Of a stretch of DNA of 64,000 nt, positions 35,401-40,770 are shown piece by piece. Every line of letters begins with the position of its first letter. The stretch's first letter is position 1. The notes under the pieces were generated by a model, which saw nothing but the letters and a program-made list of their open reading frames with translations, made no database searches and was not told where the DNA came from. Made by a program: the position numbers and the translations under genes. Source of the stretch: Burkholderiales bacterium (GTDB lineage: Bacteria > Pseudomonadota > Gammaproteobacteria > Burkholderiales > Burkholderiaceae_C); NCBI GenBank assembly GCA_016219375.1, contig JACRNC010000023.1:186001-250000 (forward strand), read 5' to 3'.

Positions 35401-37252
35401 GCTGAGCACGGGCGAGGTGTCGCCGCTGCGCGTGGTGGCGCAAGAAGGCGCGATCACCTACGGCGGCGACGCGGCGGCCACCTTCCCCGTGGAGCTGGCG
35501 GTGCCCTTGCGCTTCATCGCGGCCCAGGGCATCACCGGCTATGCCGCCATCACGGCGCAGCACCAGGGCGCGACCGACCTGTCGCTGATGCAGGCCGGCG
35601 GCGACATCGTGTCGGCCAACACCGTGGGCGCCTCCGAGCTGGTGCGCCTGCACGGCCCGGGCGACCTGGTGGTGATGGCCGGCGGCGACATCGACCTGGG
35701 CCTCGGTGCGGGCATCGTCGCCATCGGCAACCAGGAGAACAGCCTGCTGCCGCGCGGCAGCGCCGCGGTGCACGTGCTGGCCGGCGTGGACCCGCGCCGC
35801 GGCGACTACACGCAGGCCGCGCAGCGCCACTTCGCCGTGCTGGCCGGTGGGCTGACCGGCGTGCCGGACGAGTTGGCGGCGCAGATCGAGGCCGCGCGCG
35901 GCCTGGCGGTGGGGGCGTCTTCTGACGACGACGCCCTGCTGGCCCGCGCCCGCGGCCTGGCCGGCGAGGCCGCGCACGACGCGGCCCTGTTGCGCGCCAT
36001 GCAGCGCGAGCTGGAAGACCCGGCGCTGACGCTGGCCCAGGCCCGGGCCGCCTTCACCGCGCTGCCCGCCACGCAGCGCGGCCTGATGGCGCGCCAAGTG
36101 GCCGGCGACCTGCTGGCGGCCACCTGGCTGGCCACCATCCCGGCCGCCGAGCAGGCCGGCCGCGTGCTGGCCCTGGCCGCGCAGCAAAGCGGCGGGGCGC
36201 AGCGCGTGGCGGCCGTGCGGGCCTTCGTGGCCCAGCGCACGGGCACGGACCCGGGCAGCGATGCCGCGGCGCTGGAGCGCTTTGCCGCGCTGCCGGTGGA
36301 GCAGCAGATCCTGGCGCTGCAGCCGGTGCTGGAGCAGGTGGTCACCGATGCCGGCAAGGCCGCAGCCCAGGCACAGGGCACGGCCAAGACGCTGGCCTAT
36401 GCGCCGGCCTACCAGGCGCTGGCGGCCGTCTTCCCGCAGGCCGCCGCCACGGCCGACCTGCTGATGGGCTCCAGCCAGATCGCCACGCGCCAGGGCAGCG
36501 CCCTGCACGTGCTGGCGCCCCGGGGCGGCGTCAACGTGGGCGAGCTCACGGGCAACAGCAAGTCCGCCAGCCAGCTCGGCGTGGTCACGCTGGGCGGCAC
36601 GGCCGCGCAGCCCGCGCCCATCAACATGCTGGTGCGCGACGACATCGCGGTGAACCAGTCGCGCGTGTTCTCGGTGGACGAGGGCGACGTGCTGATGTGG
36701 TCGTCCACCGGCAACCTGGACGCCGGCCGCGGCGCCAAGACGGTGACCGGCGCGCCGGCGCCCGTGTACTCCATCGACTCCACCGGCAAGGTGCAGGTGG
36801 ACGTCTCCAGCGCCTTCTCCGGCAGCGGCATCGCGGTGCTGGATGCCGACAGCACGCTCTACCTCTTCGCCCCGCGCGGCGAGATCAACACCGGCGATGC
36901 CGGCATCCAGTCGGCCGGCGCGGCCTTCATCGACGCGGTGCGCGTGGTCGGCCCCAGCCTGCAGGTGGCCGGCCCGGCGGTGGGCCTGCCTGCGCCGGCG
37001 GCCATCGCCACCACCGCGTCCAGCCTGGGCGGCCTGGGCCAGTCCGCCACCGCTGCCGGCCAGGCCGCGCCCAGCACCGGCGAGCGCGGCGAGGACGCCC
37101 CGCGCCGCAACCTGTCGCTGGACTTCATCGCCTTCGGCGAGATCCCGGCCGAGCCCACGGCCGCCGGGCCGGCGCCATCCAGCCCGCCGGCAGCCGGCGA
37201 CGGTCCGCGCGAGCCAGGTGACGACGAGCGCCGCAAGAAGCGCAGCAACTGA
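26405..37252 (+). CDS. Giant filamentous-haemagglutinin-like exoprotein (TpsA)
   Basis: A 3615-residue protein from ATG 26405 with GAGGA upstream. It has a long basic signal region (about residues 1-60, Arg-rich then hydrophobic). The TPS secretion domain follows (about 70-310) with LINPSGIWFGQGASVNVAGL near residue 162, a variant of the NPNGI motif. A very long beta-helical rod made of repeating Gly/Ala/Thr/Asn-rich strands fills most of the length. A conserved C-terminal region near 3350-3550 (ATRQGSALHVLAPRGGVNVG; LFAPRGEINTGDAGI) resembles DUF3739 of this family. The last 60 residues are Pro-rich, end in a basic KKRSN tail, and contain no Cys pair or toxin module. It is probably a surface adhesin or matrix protein. 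Confidence 0.93.
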   Translation: MKPAHLLPPARQVRPRTLRRQALRRMLRALRRGRGLRPLVSALVGALPLVALHPAAVAGSFPRGVVRAIAAPSPLAVPTPGTDWLQQGSATNNHTQAQTTGQMQVDQASTRAIYRWSRFDIGSRASLTINTPSGGSSLNLVSGGDVSRIFGSLTSNGEVYLINPSGIWFGQGASVNVAGLFASTLQLDAADYMAGLAGSLRSAAPTFTWQDVKDADGAVLQTFDHPSNFVHVDIGAALTTPSGGRVFLLAREATNAGRIETPGGQTVLAAGREVYLQAPSTDTSPLYASEANAKVPATRGLLVEVGGGASGEAASNLGEILAARGNVTLVGLAVNQSGRISATTSVQENGSVFLLARSGATALNDNGGVIKRANVGGQLTLGAGSRIDITPEASAATSTDSSAFTRSRIELSAQTIELQSGAAIRAPGAIVNARAADVPDYENAAVELPPSSTARIVLGAGSSIDVSGTTDAQVSAARNYVSTELIGQADLKDAPLQKLGPLYQKSGVVFDVREDVPILGVKAGDAANPYVQATARTASERLASGGTITLQSTGLVAAHATSVLNVSGGQVTYTGATVPSVSVLVAADGTRYTLNDAPVDLAYRSLEGYAPGSVDRFGVNAPAGANLQGRWDPGYVEGRAAGTVSVTAPVALLDGQMSAGTVTGARQAAGRDALAAAGTLSLGRTTAPGDQSAVLGSLAITAAPAATDAAAPAFWADPLAAAVTDEAGQPLASRVSAAQIRAAGFGKLNVAAEGRIEQQAGADLLLPEQSSVTLRSRLGDVALNASTVTRGGTVAVTAGYGTTAQSGPGAPAITLAAGQRIDVAGNWVNRWRDGADARAAVNGGSIALKAGGALTLGTGSVLDASGGATLAANGSTVTGTAAGSIVLESNNGSASDQALAPLTLGGELRAYGWGQGQGGSLRVKAGEVLVQAGDAAPRSDGATLVLGDRFFEQGGFATYDIEGVRSLTVADGATIAPRTAAWLGRAGLRNEASGTDMARVLATGLPLDGRLSPIKLTLQSRGSSNITTQQGEGALRLAAGARIQADPRSTITLVGGNSLVVEGDIASAGGSVSLSLAGRNATANEPFAGTLRVAGTAEIDVSGTTLITPDRDRYNQGEVLAGGSITVSTTTGDGAAGTRTLIDIEDGAALRANGAAGVLDVPRAVGATGPALARNQMVASDGGRISINSREGGAYLGGTLEARAGQIQAADGRTVRGEGGTLAVGITGSSRDSASGIVGAVPEVAVVLQQAAPTRADIAEGRVTVSADRLRAGGFADVHLASADRIVLLGDVSYATSGTLSLDAPVLTARQALQAGQAAQRVNLSAATALRLGSSTRIGTSQPLPDSGPTAGMAQLAFSGGLMELFGDLVVQGARQIGLAGGSELRLRGVALSEDGRITQAGSLRAAADVTFRAPQVAPTTATRYTVDLTGEDGTAQHKLLITGGDAASAAPLSAAAVFTAKAADIELNSGVIRAPFGQVDLQATRSITVQGDSLISVSGNGLAVPYGGTLDGGKSWSYNGNPIEAPLAKSVTLAAPGQTVQLLSGEVDLSGGGQMLGWEFVPGPGGSTDIFTGAGSGGGGAYAIVPGVAGYAPHDAAIAATQGSTTLGGALPLGQQITLGEGGPLPAGTYTLLPARYALLPGAFLVSPLGRTATALGATQAQPDGSYVVGAVTSRIGSSANNQVATAWSLTPSAIARRSSEVRTTDTDTYFAAQAAKAGTAAPRLARDAGALNIEALSLALESVNRFAVQDAVARGGSLNISSERIHVAGAGTPAVAGALNLSVEQLNATGAYSLMLGGRRGASTAAGTEVQVTAREVTVDTGAATALQAGDIVLAATDKVDVAAGSRLTAREQAGSAEQLALSGDGALLRVAEDVDAASVRTGAMGNTGDLSLGAGVALTGGSVTVEATNSLNLDPSAGFSADTINVGARRIDVAPAAGGAGAGVQAGTANLAAQLAGARRVALRGFERITLAAGTQLGSDRLARITLDTASLRAGGEAGVGASVQAGGITLTNTTGVAPGDLRETGPGALTLQAHGQAGGDGHVQITGAQAIDGVQQVQLTAAGSVVIGKDAQLSTGGDLLLTARTLTAATGAAPTVLDAGLSSERTLPQLQAGGLLSLARPGAGAPQSAAAAAGLGAHVILAADRIEQGGTIDLPTARLELHAAGSAGGTAVLFKGEARDAQGAVVTPGSQTLLPGVVRTYDGQAVAAPAGQLIVQAASGDVVAEAGSVIDVSAAAAPASAGGGAGSVSISAPAGDVTLDGRLLATSGAGQTGGSLSVDSLRALNLAALAARLADERDAVQGIQNFGAALKLRNRSGDQTVAAGTVLQAQQIALTSDAGALTVAGTLAAGAGDGVNAGGVQLQAGGDVTLASGARVSAHAADAGQAGGTVFIGTQQGRIALHGGAVVEARGQDAADGTLKLRAPRTGSGAGSDVAVDAIAADVSGMGAIQVEAFKTYEATTINQTASVAQGTIRGGASGTVDTVAEAERFLAGSAAIVSRLTAGLAADQRAKLALRAGIDITSPGDLTLANAWNLTRFSASGGIDRAGGQPINLTLRAAGNLLIHASLSDGFKAAGATNATTARTIAANGVIVGEQGSDLRLVGGADLGSADVLATVAPGDSSAETGDVRIGRNGRATFVRTTTGSIDLAAGRDVVLDSRQAVVYSSGLPVSVDGFAGLRFANEGLSDGSVRQSPFLSGSGNVSISALRDVVGGSNGATPYLTNWWWRTLDTDGQALWYTRYDQFEQGFGSFGGGDVRVSAGRDALQVQLAAPETGLLRQDGATRLKGGDVSLNAGRQVVAGMLIAGGDEARVTAAEIVAQPSPDELTAGDALVVLHGDTAVTLQARQGLEVGRVGEAGMVNGARQGTRFSPQLVSGLASSARLAATTTSGDLIYRVARPVNIDGLGAGGNELADSAWAAAAPRATRLAAMSGDLAVFDTLTVNPATSADVQLFAQGSVALGGLSLMGGTAQRSRVTYDSWIPPSSIFGDVTRPLLSTGEVSPLRVVAQEGAITYGGDAAATFPVELAVPLRFIAAQGITGYAAITAQHQGATDLSLMQAGGDIVSANTVGASELVRLHGPGDLVVMAGGDIDLGLGAGIVAIGNQENSLLPRGSAAVHVLAGVDPRRGDYTQAAQRHFAVLAGGLTGVPDELAAQIEAARGLAVGASSDDDALLARARGLAGEAAHDAALLRAMQRELEDPALTLAQARAAFTALPATQRGLMARQVAGDLLAATWLATIPAAEQAGRVLALAAQQSGGAQRVAAVRAFVAQRTGTDPGSDAAALERFAALPVEQQILALQPVLEQVVTDAGKAAAQAQGTAKTLAYAPAYQALAAVFPQAAATADLLMGSSQIATRQGSALHVLAPRGGVNVGELTGNSKSASQLGVVTLGGTAAQPAPINMLVRDDIAVNQSRVFSVDEGDVLMWSSTGNLDAGRGAKTVTGAPAPVYSIDSTGKVQVDVSSAFSGSGIAVLDADSTLYLFAPRGEINTGDAGIQSAGAAFIDAVRVVGPSLQVAGPAVGLPAPAAIATTASSLGGLGQSATAAGQAAPSTGERGEDAPRRNLSLDFIAFGEIPAEPTAAGPAPSSPPAAGDGPREPGDDERRKKRSN

Positions 37253-37294
37253 TCCCCCGGTTTCCTCTTTCGACCCTTTCCTTCGCCGCACACC

Positions 37295-38989
37295 ATGAAG
37301 CCCCTGCTGCCCGCCCTGGCCCTGATGGCCGCCGCGCTGCTCCCCGCCTCGGCCCATGCCTGGTGGGACGACGCCTGGACCCAGCGCACCCGCATCACGC
37401 TCAACACCTCGGCCGCCGGCGTGGAGACCAAGGAGGCGGCGCAGGACGTGGCCGTGCCGCTGCGCCTGCACTCCGGCAACTTCGACTTCCTGGGCGCCAA
37501 GCCCGACGGCAGCGACCTGCGCGTGGTCGCCGCCGACGACAAGACGCCGCTGCCCTTCTGGGTCGAGCGCTGGGATGCCACCAACGAGCTGGCGGTGGTC
37601 TGGGTCAAGCTGCCGCAGGTGCTGCCCGGCAGCGACCAGAACGTGGTTCACGTCTACGCAGGCAACGCGCAGGCCCCGGCCCAGGCCGCCGAGGCCCGGG
37701 CGGTGCTGCCCGGCGCCGCGCTGGCGGTGGTGCACTTCTCGGGCAACGCCGGGCCGGCCGCGGATGCGAGCGGCGCATGGGCGAGCACCGGCAGCGTCAG
37801 CCGCGAGCCCAACGGCTTCATCGGCGCCAGCGCCCGCCTGTCCGGCCAGCCGGTGGTCTGGCCCGCCGGCAGCATCAAGGCCGCATCCGGCGCGCCCTAC
37901 AGCCTGAGCTTCTGGCTGCGGCCCGACGCCGCGCCGACGGACGCCACGCTGCTGGCCCAGGGTGCCCTGCGCATCGGCACCGAGGGCGGCAAGCTCACCG
38001 CTCGCGTCGGCAATGCCGTGCTGCAGGCCGGCGAGCTGGCCGCCAGCAGCTGGACCCAGGTGGCGCTGACCCTCGGCAACGGCCGGGCCACGCTCTACGT
38101 CAACGGTGCCCAGGCCGCGCAGGCCGACGTGCCGGCCAGCCCGGCCATCGAAGGCGAGCTGCGCATGGGCGAGGGCTACACCGGCCTGATCGATGAGCTG
38201 CAGATCGCCTCCACCGTGCGCAGCGCCGATGCCGTCCGCCTGGCGCATGCGGCGCAGGCCGGTGAGGCCAAGCTCATCGCCGCGGCCATGCAGACCCCGG
38301 ACGATGCGCAGGAGGGCAGCGGCGACCACGGCTACATGGGCATCCTGGTGAGCAACCTCACGGTGGACGCCTGGGTGGTCATCGGCATCTGCGGCCTGAT
38401 GCTGCTGGTGGCCATCTGGGTGATGGCCTCCAAGGCCATGCTGGTGGCGCGTGCCGATGCGGACAACCGCCGCTTCCTGGCGCACTTTCGCGAGGCGCGC
38501 GACGTGCTGGGCGTGGACGGCCGCTATGCCCACTCGTCGCTGCAGCGCCTGTACCTGGCCGGCCTGCGCGAGTTGAAGAAGCGCGACGTCGGCCAGCCCG
38601 GCGCACCGGCCCTGTCCGGCGCTTCCATCGACGCGGTCAAGGCCGCGGTCGATGCTGACCTGGTGCGCGAGACGCACACCCTCAACGCCAAGATGGTGCT
38701 GCTGACCATCGCCATCTCCGGCGGGCCCTTCCTCGGCCTGCTGGGCACGGTGGTGGGCGTGATGATCACCTTCGCCGCCATCGCCGCGGCCGGCGACGTC
38801 AACGTCAATGCCATCGCGCCCGGCATCGCCGCCGCCCTGCTGGCCACCGTGGCCGGCCTGGGCGTGGCCATCCCCTCGCTGTTTGGCTACAACTACCTGG
38901 CCGCCCGCATCAAGAACATCTCGTCGGACATGCAGATCTTCGTCGACGAGTTCGTCACCCGCGTGGCCGAAACGCACGGAGCCCGCTGA
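37295..38989 (+). CDS. Exported DUF2341/LamG-like domain fused to an ExbB/TolQ proton channel
   Basis: A 564-residue fusion. A signal peptide (1-22) leads to a DUF2341 domain (about 25-130, starting WWDDAWTQRTRITLN) and a concanavalin/LamG-like domain (about 140-320, PYSLSFWLRPDAAP and GLIDELQIASTVRSADAV). Three membrane segments of the MotA/TolQ/ExbB family follow: about 358-380, 465-492 (GLLGTVVGVMITF) and 506-531 (PGIAAALLATVAGLGVAIP). The two channel threonines (GTV, ATV) are kept, but the acidic residue seen in E. coli ExbB (GIAEALIAT) is Ala here. It likely forms a proton-driven motor with the two ExbD proteins downstream while its periplasmic lectin-like domain contacts glycan or secreted protein. 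Confidence 0.9.
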   Translation: MKPLLPALALMAAALLPASAHAWWDDAWTQRTRITLNTSAAGVETKEAAQDVAVPLRLHSGNFDFLGAKPDGSDLRVVAADDKTPLPFWVERWDATNELAVVWVKLPQVLPGSDQNVVHVYAGNAQAPAQAAEARAVLPGAALAVVHFSGNAGPAADASGAWASTGSVSREPNGFIGASARLSGQPVVWPAGSIKAASGAPYSLSFWLRPDAAPTDATLLAQGALRIGTEGGKLTARVGNAVLQAGELAASSWTQVALTLGNGRATLYVNGAQAAQADVPASPAIEGELRMGEGYTGLIDELQIASTVRSADAVRLAHAAQAGEAKLIAAAMQTPDDAQEGSGDHGYMGILVSNLTVDAWVVIGICGLMLLVAIWVMASKAMLVARADADNRRFLAHFREARDVLGVDGRYAHSSLQRLYLAGLRELKKRDVGQPGAPALSGASIDAVKAAVDADLVRETHTLNAKMVLLTIAISGGPFLGLLGTVVGVMITFAAIAAAGDVNVNAIAPGIAAALLATVAGLGVAIPSLFGYNYLAARIKNISSDMQIFVDEFVTRVAETHGAR

Positions 38990-39016
38990 CATGTGCCTCG
39001 ACGTTGATCAAAGCGC

Positions 39017-39189
39017 GGGCCGAGCGCCGGGCCGCCCCAAGCCGGCCCGCATCCCCTCGGGGGATCGACCGTCGTACTCGACGGGCGAGGGGCGGTCATC
39101 TCTGCGGGGCCGAGCGCCGGGCCGCCCCAAGCCGGCCCGCATCCCCACGGGGGATCGACCGGCGTACTCGACGGGCGAGGGGCAGTCAT
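39017..39189 (+). repeat. Two 83-bp direct repeats between exbB-like and exbD genes
   Basis: Copy 1 spans 39017-39099 and copy 2 spans 39107-39189, with only a few mismatches. Each contains the hairpin CGGGCCG...CGGCCCG (39028-39034/39043-39049 in copy 1) and CCC-T/A-CGGGGG. Copy 2 ends in CAT of the exbD start ATG (39188), so the repeat supplies the translation-initiation region. Part of the element recurs at 15284 in the RND pump gene. Confidence 0.95.
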
Positions 39190-39595
39190 GAGCGGGGATG
39201 TGAAGGGCGACAACCAGCCCTACGACGACATCAACATCACGCCGATGCTGGACCTGGCCTATGTGCTGCTGGTGACCTTCATCATCATGACCACCGCCTC
39301 GGTGCAGGGCGTCAAGGTGGACTCGCCGCTGACCCAGGCCGCGGGCAACCTGGCCAAGCCGCAGACCCGGGCCATCACCATCACGGCCGATGGCAGCGTC
39401 TACCTCGACGCCTACCCGGTCAGCATGGAGCAGCTGCAGAGCTCGCTGGCGCAATACAAGGCCGCCAATCCCAACCTGCCCGTCGTCCTCAAGGGCGATG
39501 CGGCGGCGCAGTACGACAAGGTGATGGAGGTGCTGGAGATCGCCAAGCTTCTCAACATCACCGAGATCGGCCTGGTCACCAAGCGCGCGCCCTGA
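39188..39595 (+). CDS. exbD: ExbD/TolR-family motor protein (copy 1)
   Basis: A 135-residue protein with a short cytoplasmic N-terminus, one membrane segment (about residues 20-42) and a periplasmic domain. The membrane segment carries the essential acid of the family: INITPMLDLAYVLLV, D22, equivalent to the proton-carrying Asp of ExbD/TolR. The C-terminal domain has the typical VVLKGDAAAQYDKVMEVLEI helix. It starts at ATG 39188, within the end of the second 83-bp repeat. It should form the rotor/peptidoglycan-binding part of a Ton-type motor with the ExbB fusion. Confidence 0.93.
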   Translation: MSGDVKGDNQPYDDINITPMLDLAYVLLVTFIIMTTASVQGVKVDSPLTQAAGNLAKPQTRAITITADGSVYLDAYPVSMEQLQSSLAQYKAANPNLPVVLKGDAAAQYDKVMEVLEIAKLLNITEIGLVTKRAP

Positions 39596-39608
39596 GGAGG
39601 ACCGGACC

Positions 39609-40010
39609 ATGCAAGTCCAGGACGACGCCAAGCCCTACGACACCATCAACGTCACGCCGATGCTGGACCTGGCGTACGTGCTGCTCGTGGTCTTCATCCT
39701 GATGACGACCGCTTCGGTGCAGGGCCTGTCCATCACCATGCCCAAGCCCTCCAACCAGCCGTCCACCGAGAAGCACGAGGTCAAGATCGTGCAGGTCATG
39801 CCCGGTGGCCAGGTGCTGCTCAACGGCGCCAACGTGACGCTGGCGCAGCTGGAGTCGGAGCTGGCCGCGGCCCAGGCCCGCGATCCCAAGATGTCGGTGG
39901 CCATCAAGGGCGATGCCCGCACGCAGTACGCCTCGGTGGTCGCCATCGTGGACCTGTGCAACAAGCTGGGCGTGAGCATGGGCCTGGTCACGTCGCGCAT
40001 CGGTAATTAG
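39609..40010 (+). CDS. exbD: ExbD/TolR-family motor protein (copy 2)
   Basis: A 133-residue paralogue of the preceding gene, 13 bases downstream, with a strong GAGGAGG ribosome site. It has the same layout and the conserved acid D20 in INVTPMLDLAYVLLV. The periplasmic parts of the two copies differ (here ITMPKPSNQPSTEKHEVKIV), so they may form an ExbD heterodimer inside the ExbB pentamer. Paired exbD genes are common in Ton systems dedicated to one outer-membrane partner. Confidence 0.92.
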   Translation: MQVQDDAKPYDTINVTPMLDLAYVLLVVFILMTTASVQGLSITMPKPSNQPSTEKHEVKIVQVMPGGQVLLNGANVTLAQLESELAAAQARDPKMSVAIKGDARTQYASVVAIVDLCNKLGVSMGLVTSRIGN

Positions 40011-40018
40011 GAGAACCT

Positions 40019-40732
40019 GTGAGCGACCTCGCCGAAGCCGAACTGGGCCACTCGCCGGCCCGCCGCTGGGCCGCGCGAGCGGGCATCGCTGCCGCGGTGC
40101 TGGCCGCACTCGCCCTGCTGGCCTGGCTGATCAGCGGCGTGGGCACGAGCAGCCCCAGCGGCCCGAAGCGCCAGGTGGCCAAGATCGCCATCCTGCCGGA
40201 CACGCCCCCGCCGCCTCCTCCGCCGCCCAAGGAAGACACGCCGCCGCCGCCCAAGGAGGCGCCCAAGCAGGCCCTGCAGACCGAGGCCCCCAAGGCCGAA
40301 GCGCCGCCCGAGCCCACCGAGTCGCTGAAGATGGAAGGCCCCGCCGGCGACGGCCCCAGCGCCTTCTCCGCCGGTGCCGTCACGCAGGACTACCAGGGCG
40401 GCGCGGTGATCTCCGGCGGCAATGCCAATGCGTCGGGCGCCGACCGCTCGCGCTTCATGTTCTATGCCAACAGCGCGCGGCAGATGCTGCGCGGCGAGCT
40501 CGACAAGCAGCTCGACCGCGAGGTGCTGCGCCTGGGCGCGCGGCTGCGCATCTGGGTGGCCCCGGGTGGCGGCATCGAGCGCTACGAGATCGCGCAGATC
40601 GGCAACCCCGCCTTCGAGGACGAGCTGCGCGCCGCGCTGGACCGCGCCGCGCGCGGCTACCGCCTGCCGCCGCCGCCCGGCCTGCCCCAGCCGCTGGAGC
40701 TGCAGCTCTCCGTGCGGCCGGCCGGCGGCTGA
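40019..40732 (+). CDS. TonB-like energy-transducing protein
   Basis: A 237-residue protein from GTG 40019 with AGGAG 6 bases upstream. It has an N-terminal membrane anchor (about residues 20-42, containing AAVLAALALLAWLISG) and a Pro/Lys-Glu-rich spacer (DTPPPPPPPPKEDTPPPPKE, 61-80) that can span the periplasm. A C-terminal domain (about 145-237, RLRIWVAPGGGIERYEIAQI, then FEDELRAALDRAARGYRLP) has the TonB C-terminal pattern. It would transmit motor force to an outer-membrane protein of the same operon, either TpsB or the porin downstream. Confidence 0.88.
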   Translation: MSDLAEAELGHSPARRWAARAGIAAAVLAALALLAWLISGVGTSSPSGPKRQVAKIAILPDTPPPPPPPPKEDTPPPPKEAPKQALQTEAPKAEAPPEPTESLKMEGPAGDGPSAFSAGAVTQDYQGGAVISGGNANASGADRSRFMFYANSARQMLRGELDKQLDREVLRLGARLRIWVAPGGGIERYEIAQIGNPAFEDELRAALDRAARGYRLPPPPGLPQPLELQLSVRPAGG

Positions 40733-40770
40733 CCCGCTCCCTTTTCATCACACACACCCAAGAGTCCGAC

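Noticed and set aside
36900-37252. Contact-dependent inhibition toxin at the TpsA C-terminus
   Set aside because: No VENN motif, no variable toxin-like end and no immunity gene follows; the next gene is the ExbB fusion.
31439-38992. A 2517-codon open frame on the minus strand opposite TpsA and the ExbB fusion
   Set aside because: It is the antisense shadow of real plus-strand genes, rich in His/Arg/Gly/Ala repeats with no domain, start or ribosome site. High-GC codon bias keeps the opposite strand open.
39017-39189. Insertion sequence or transposon remnant at the 83-bp repeats
   Set aside because: No transposase fragment, no terminal inverted repeats flanking a larger element and no target-site duplication; it looks like a REP-type repeat.
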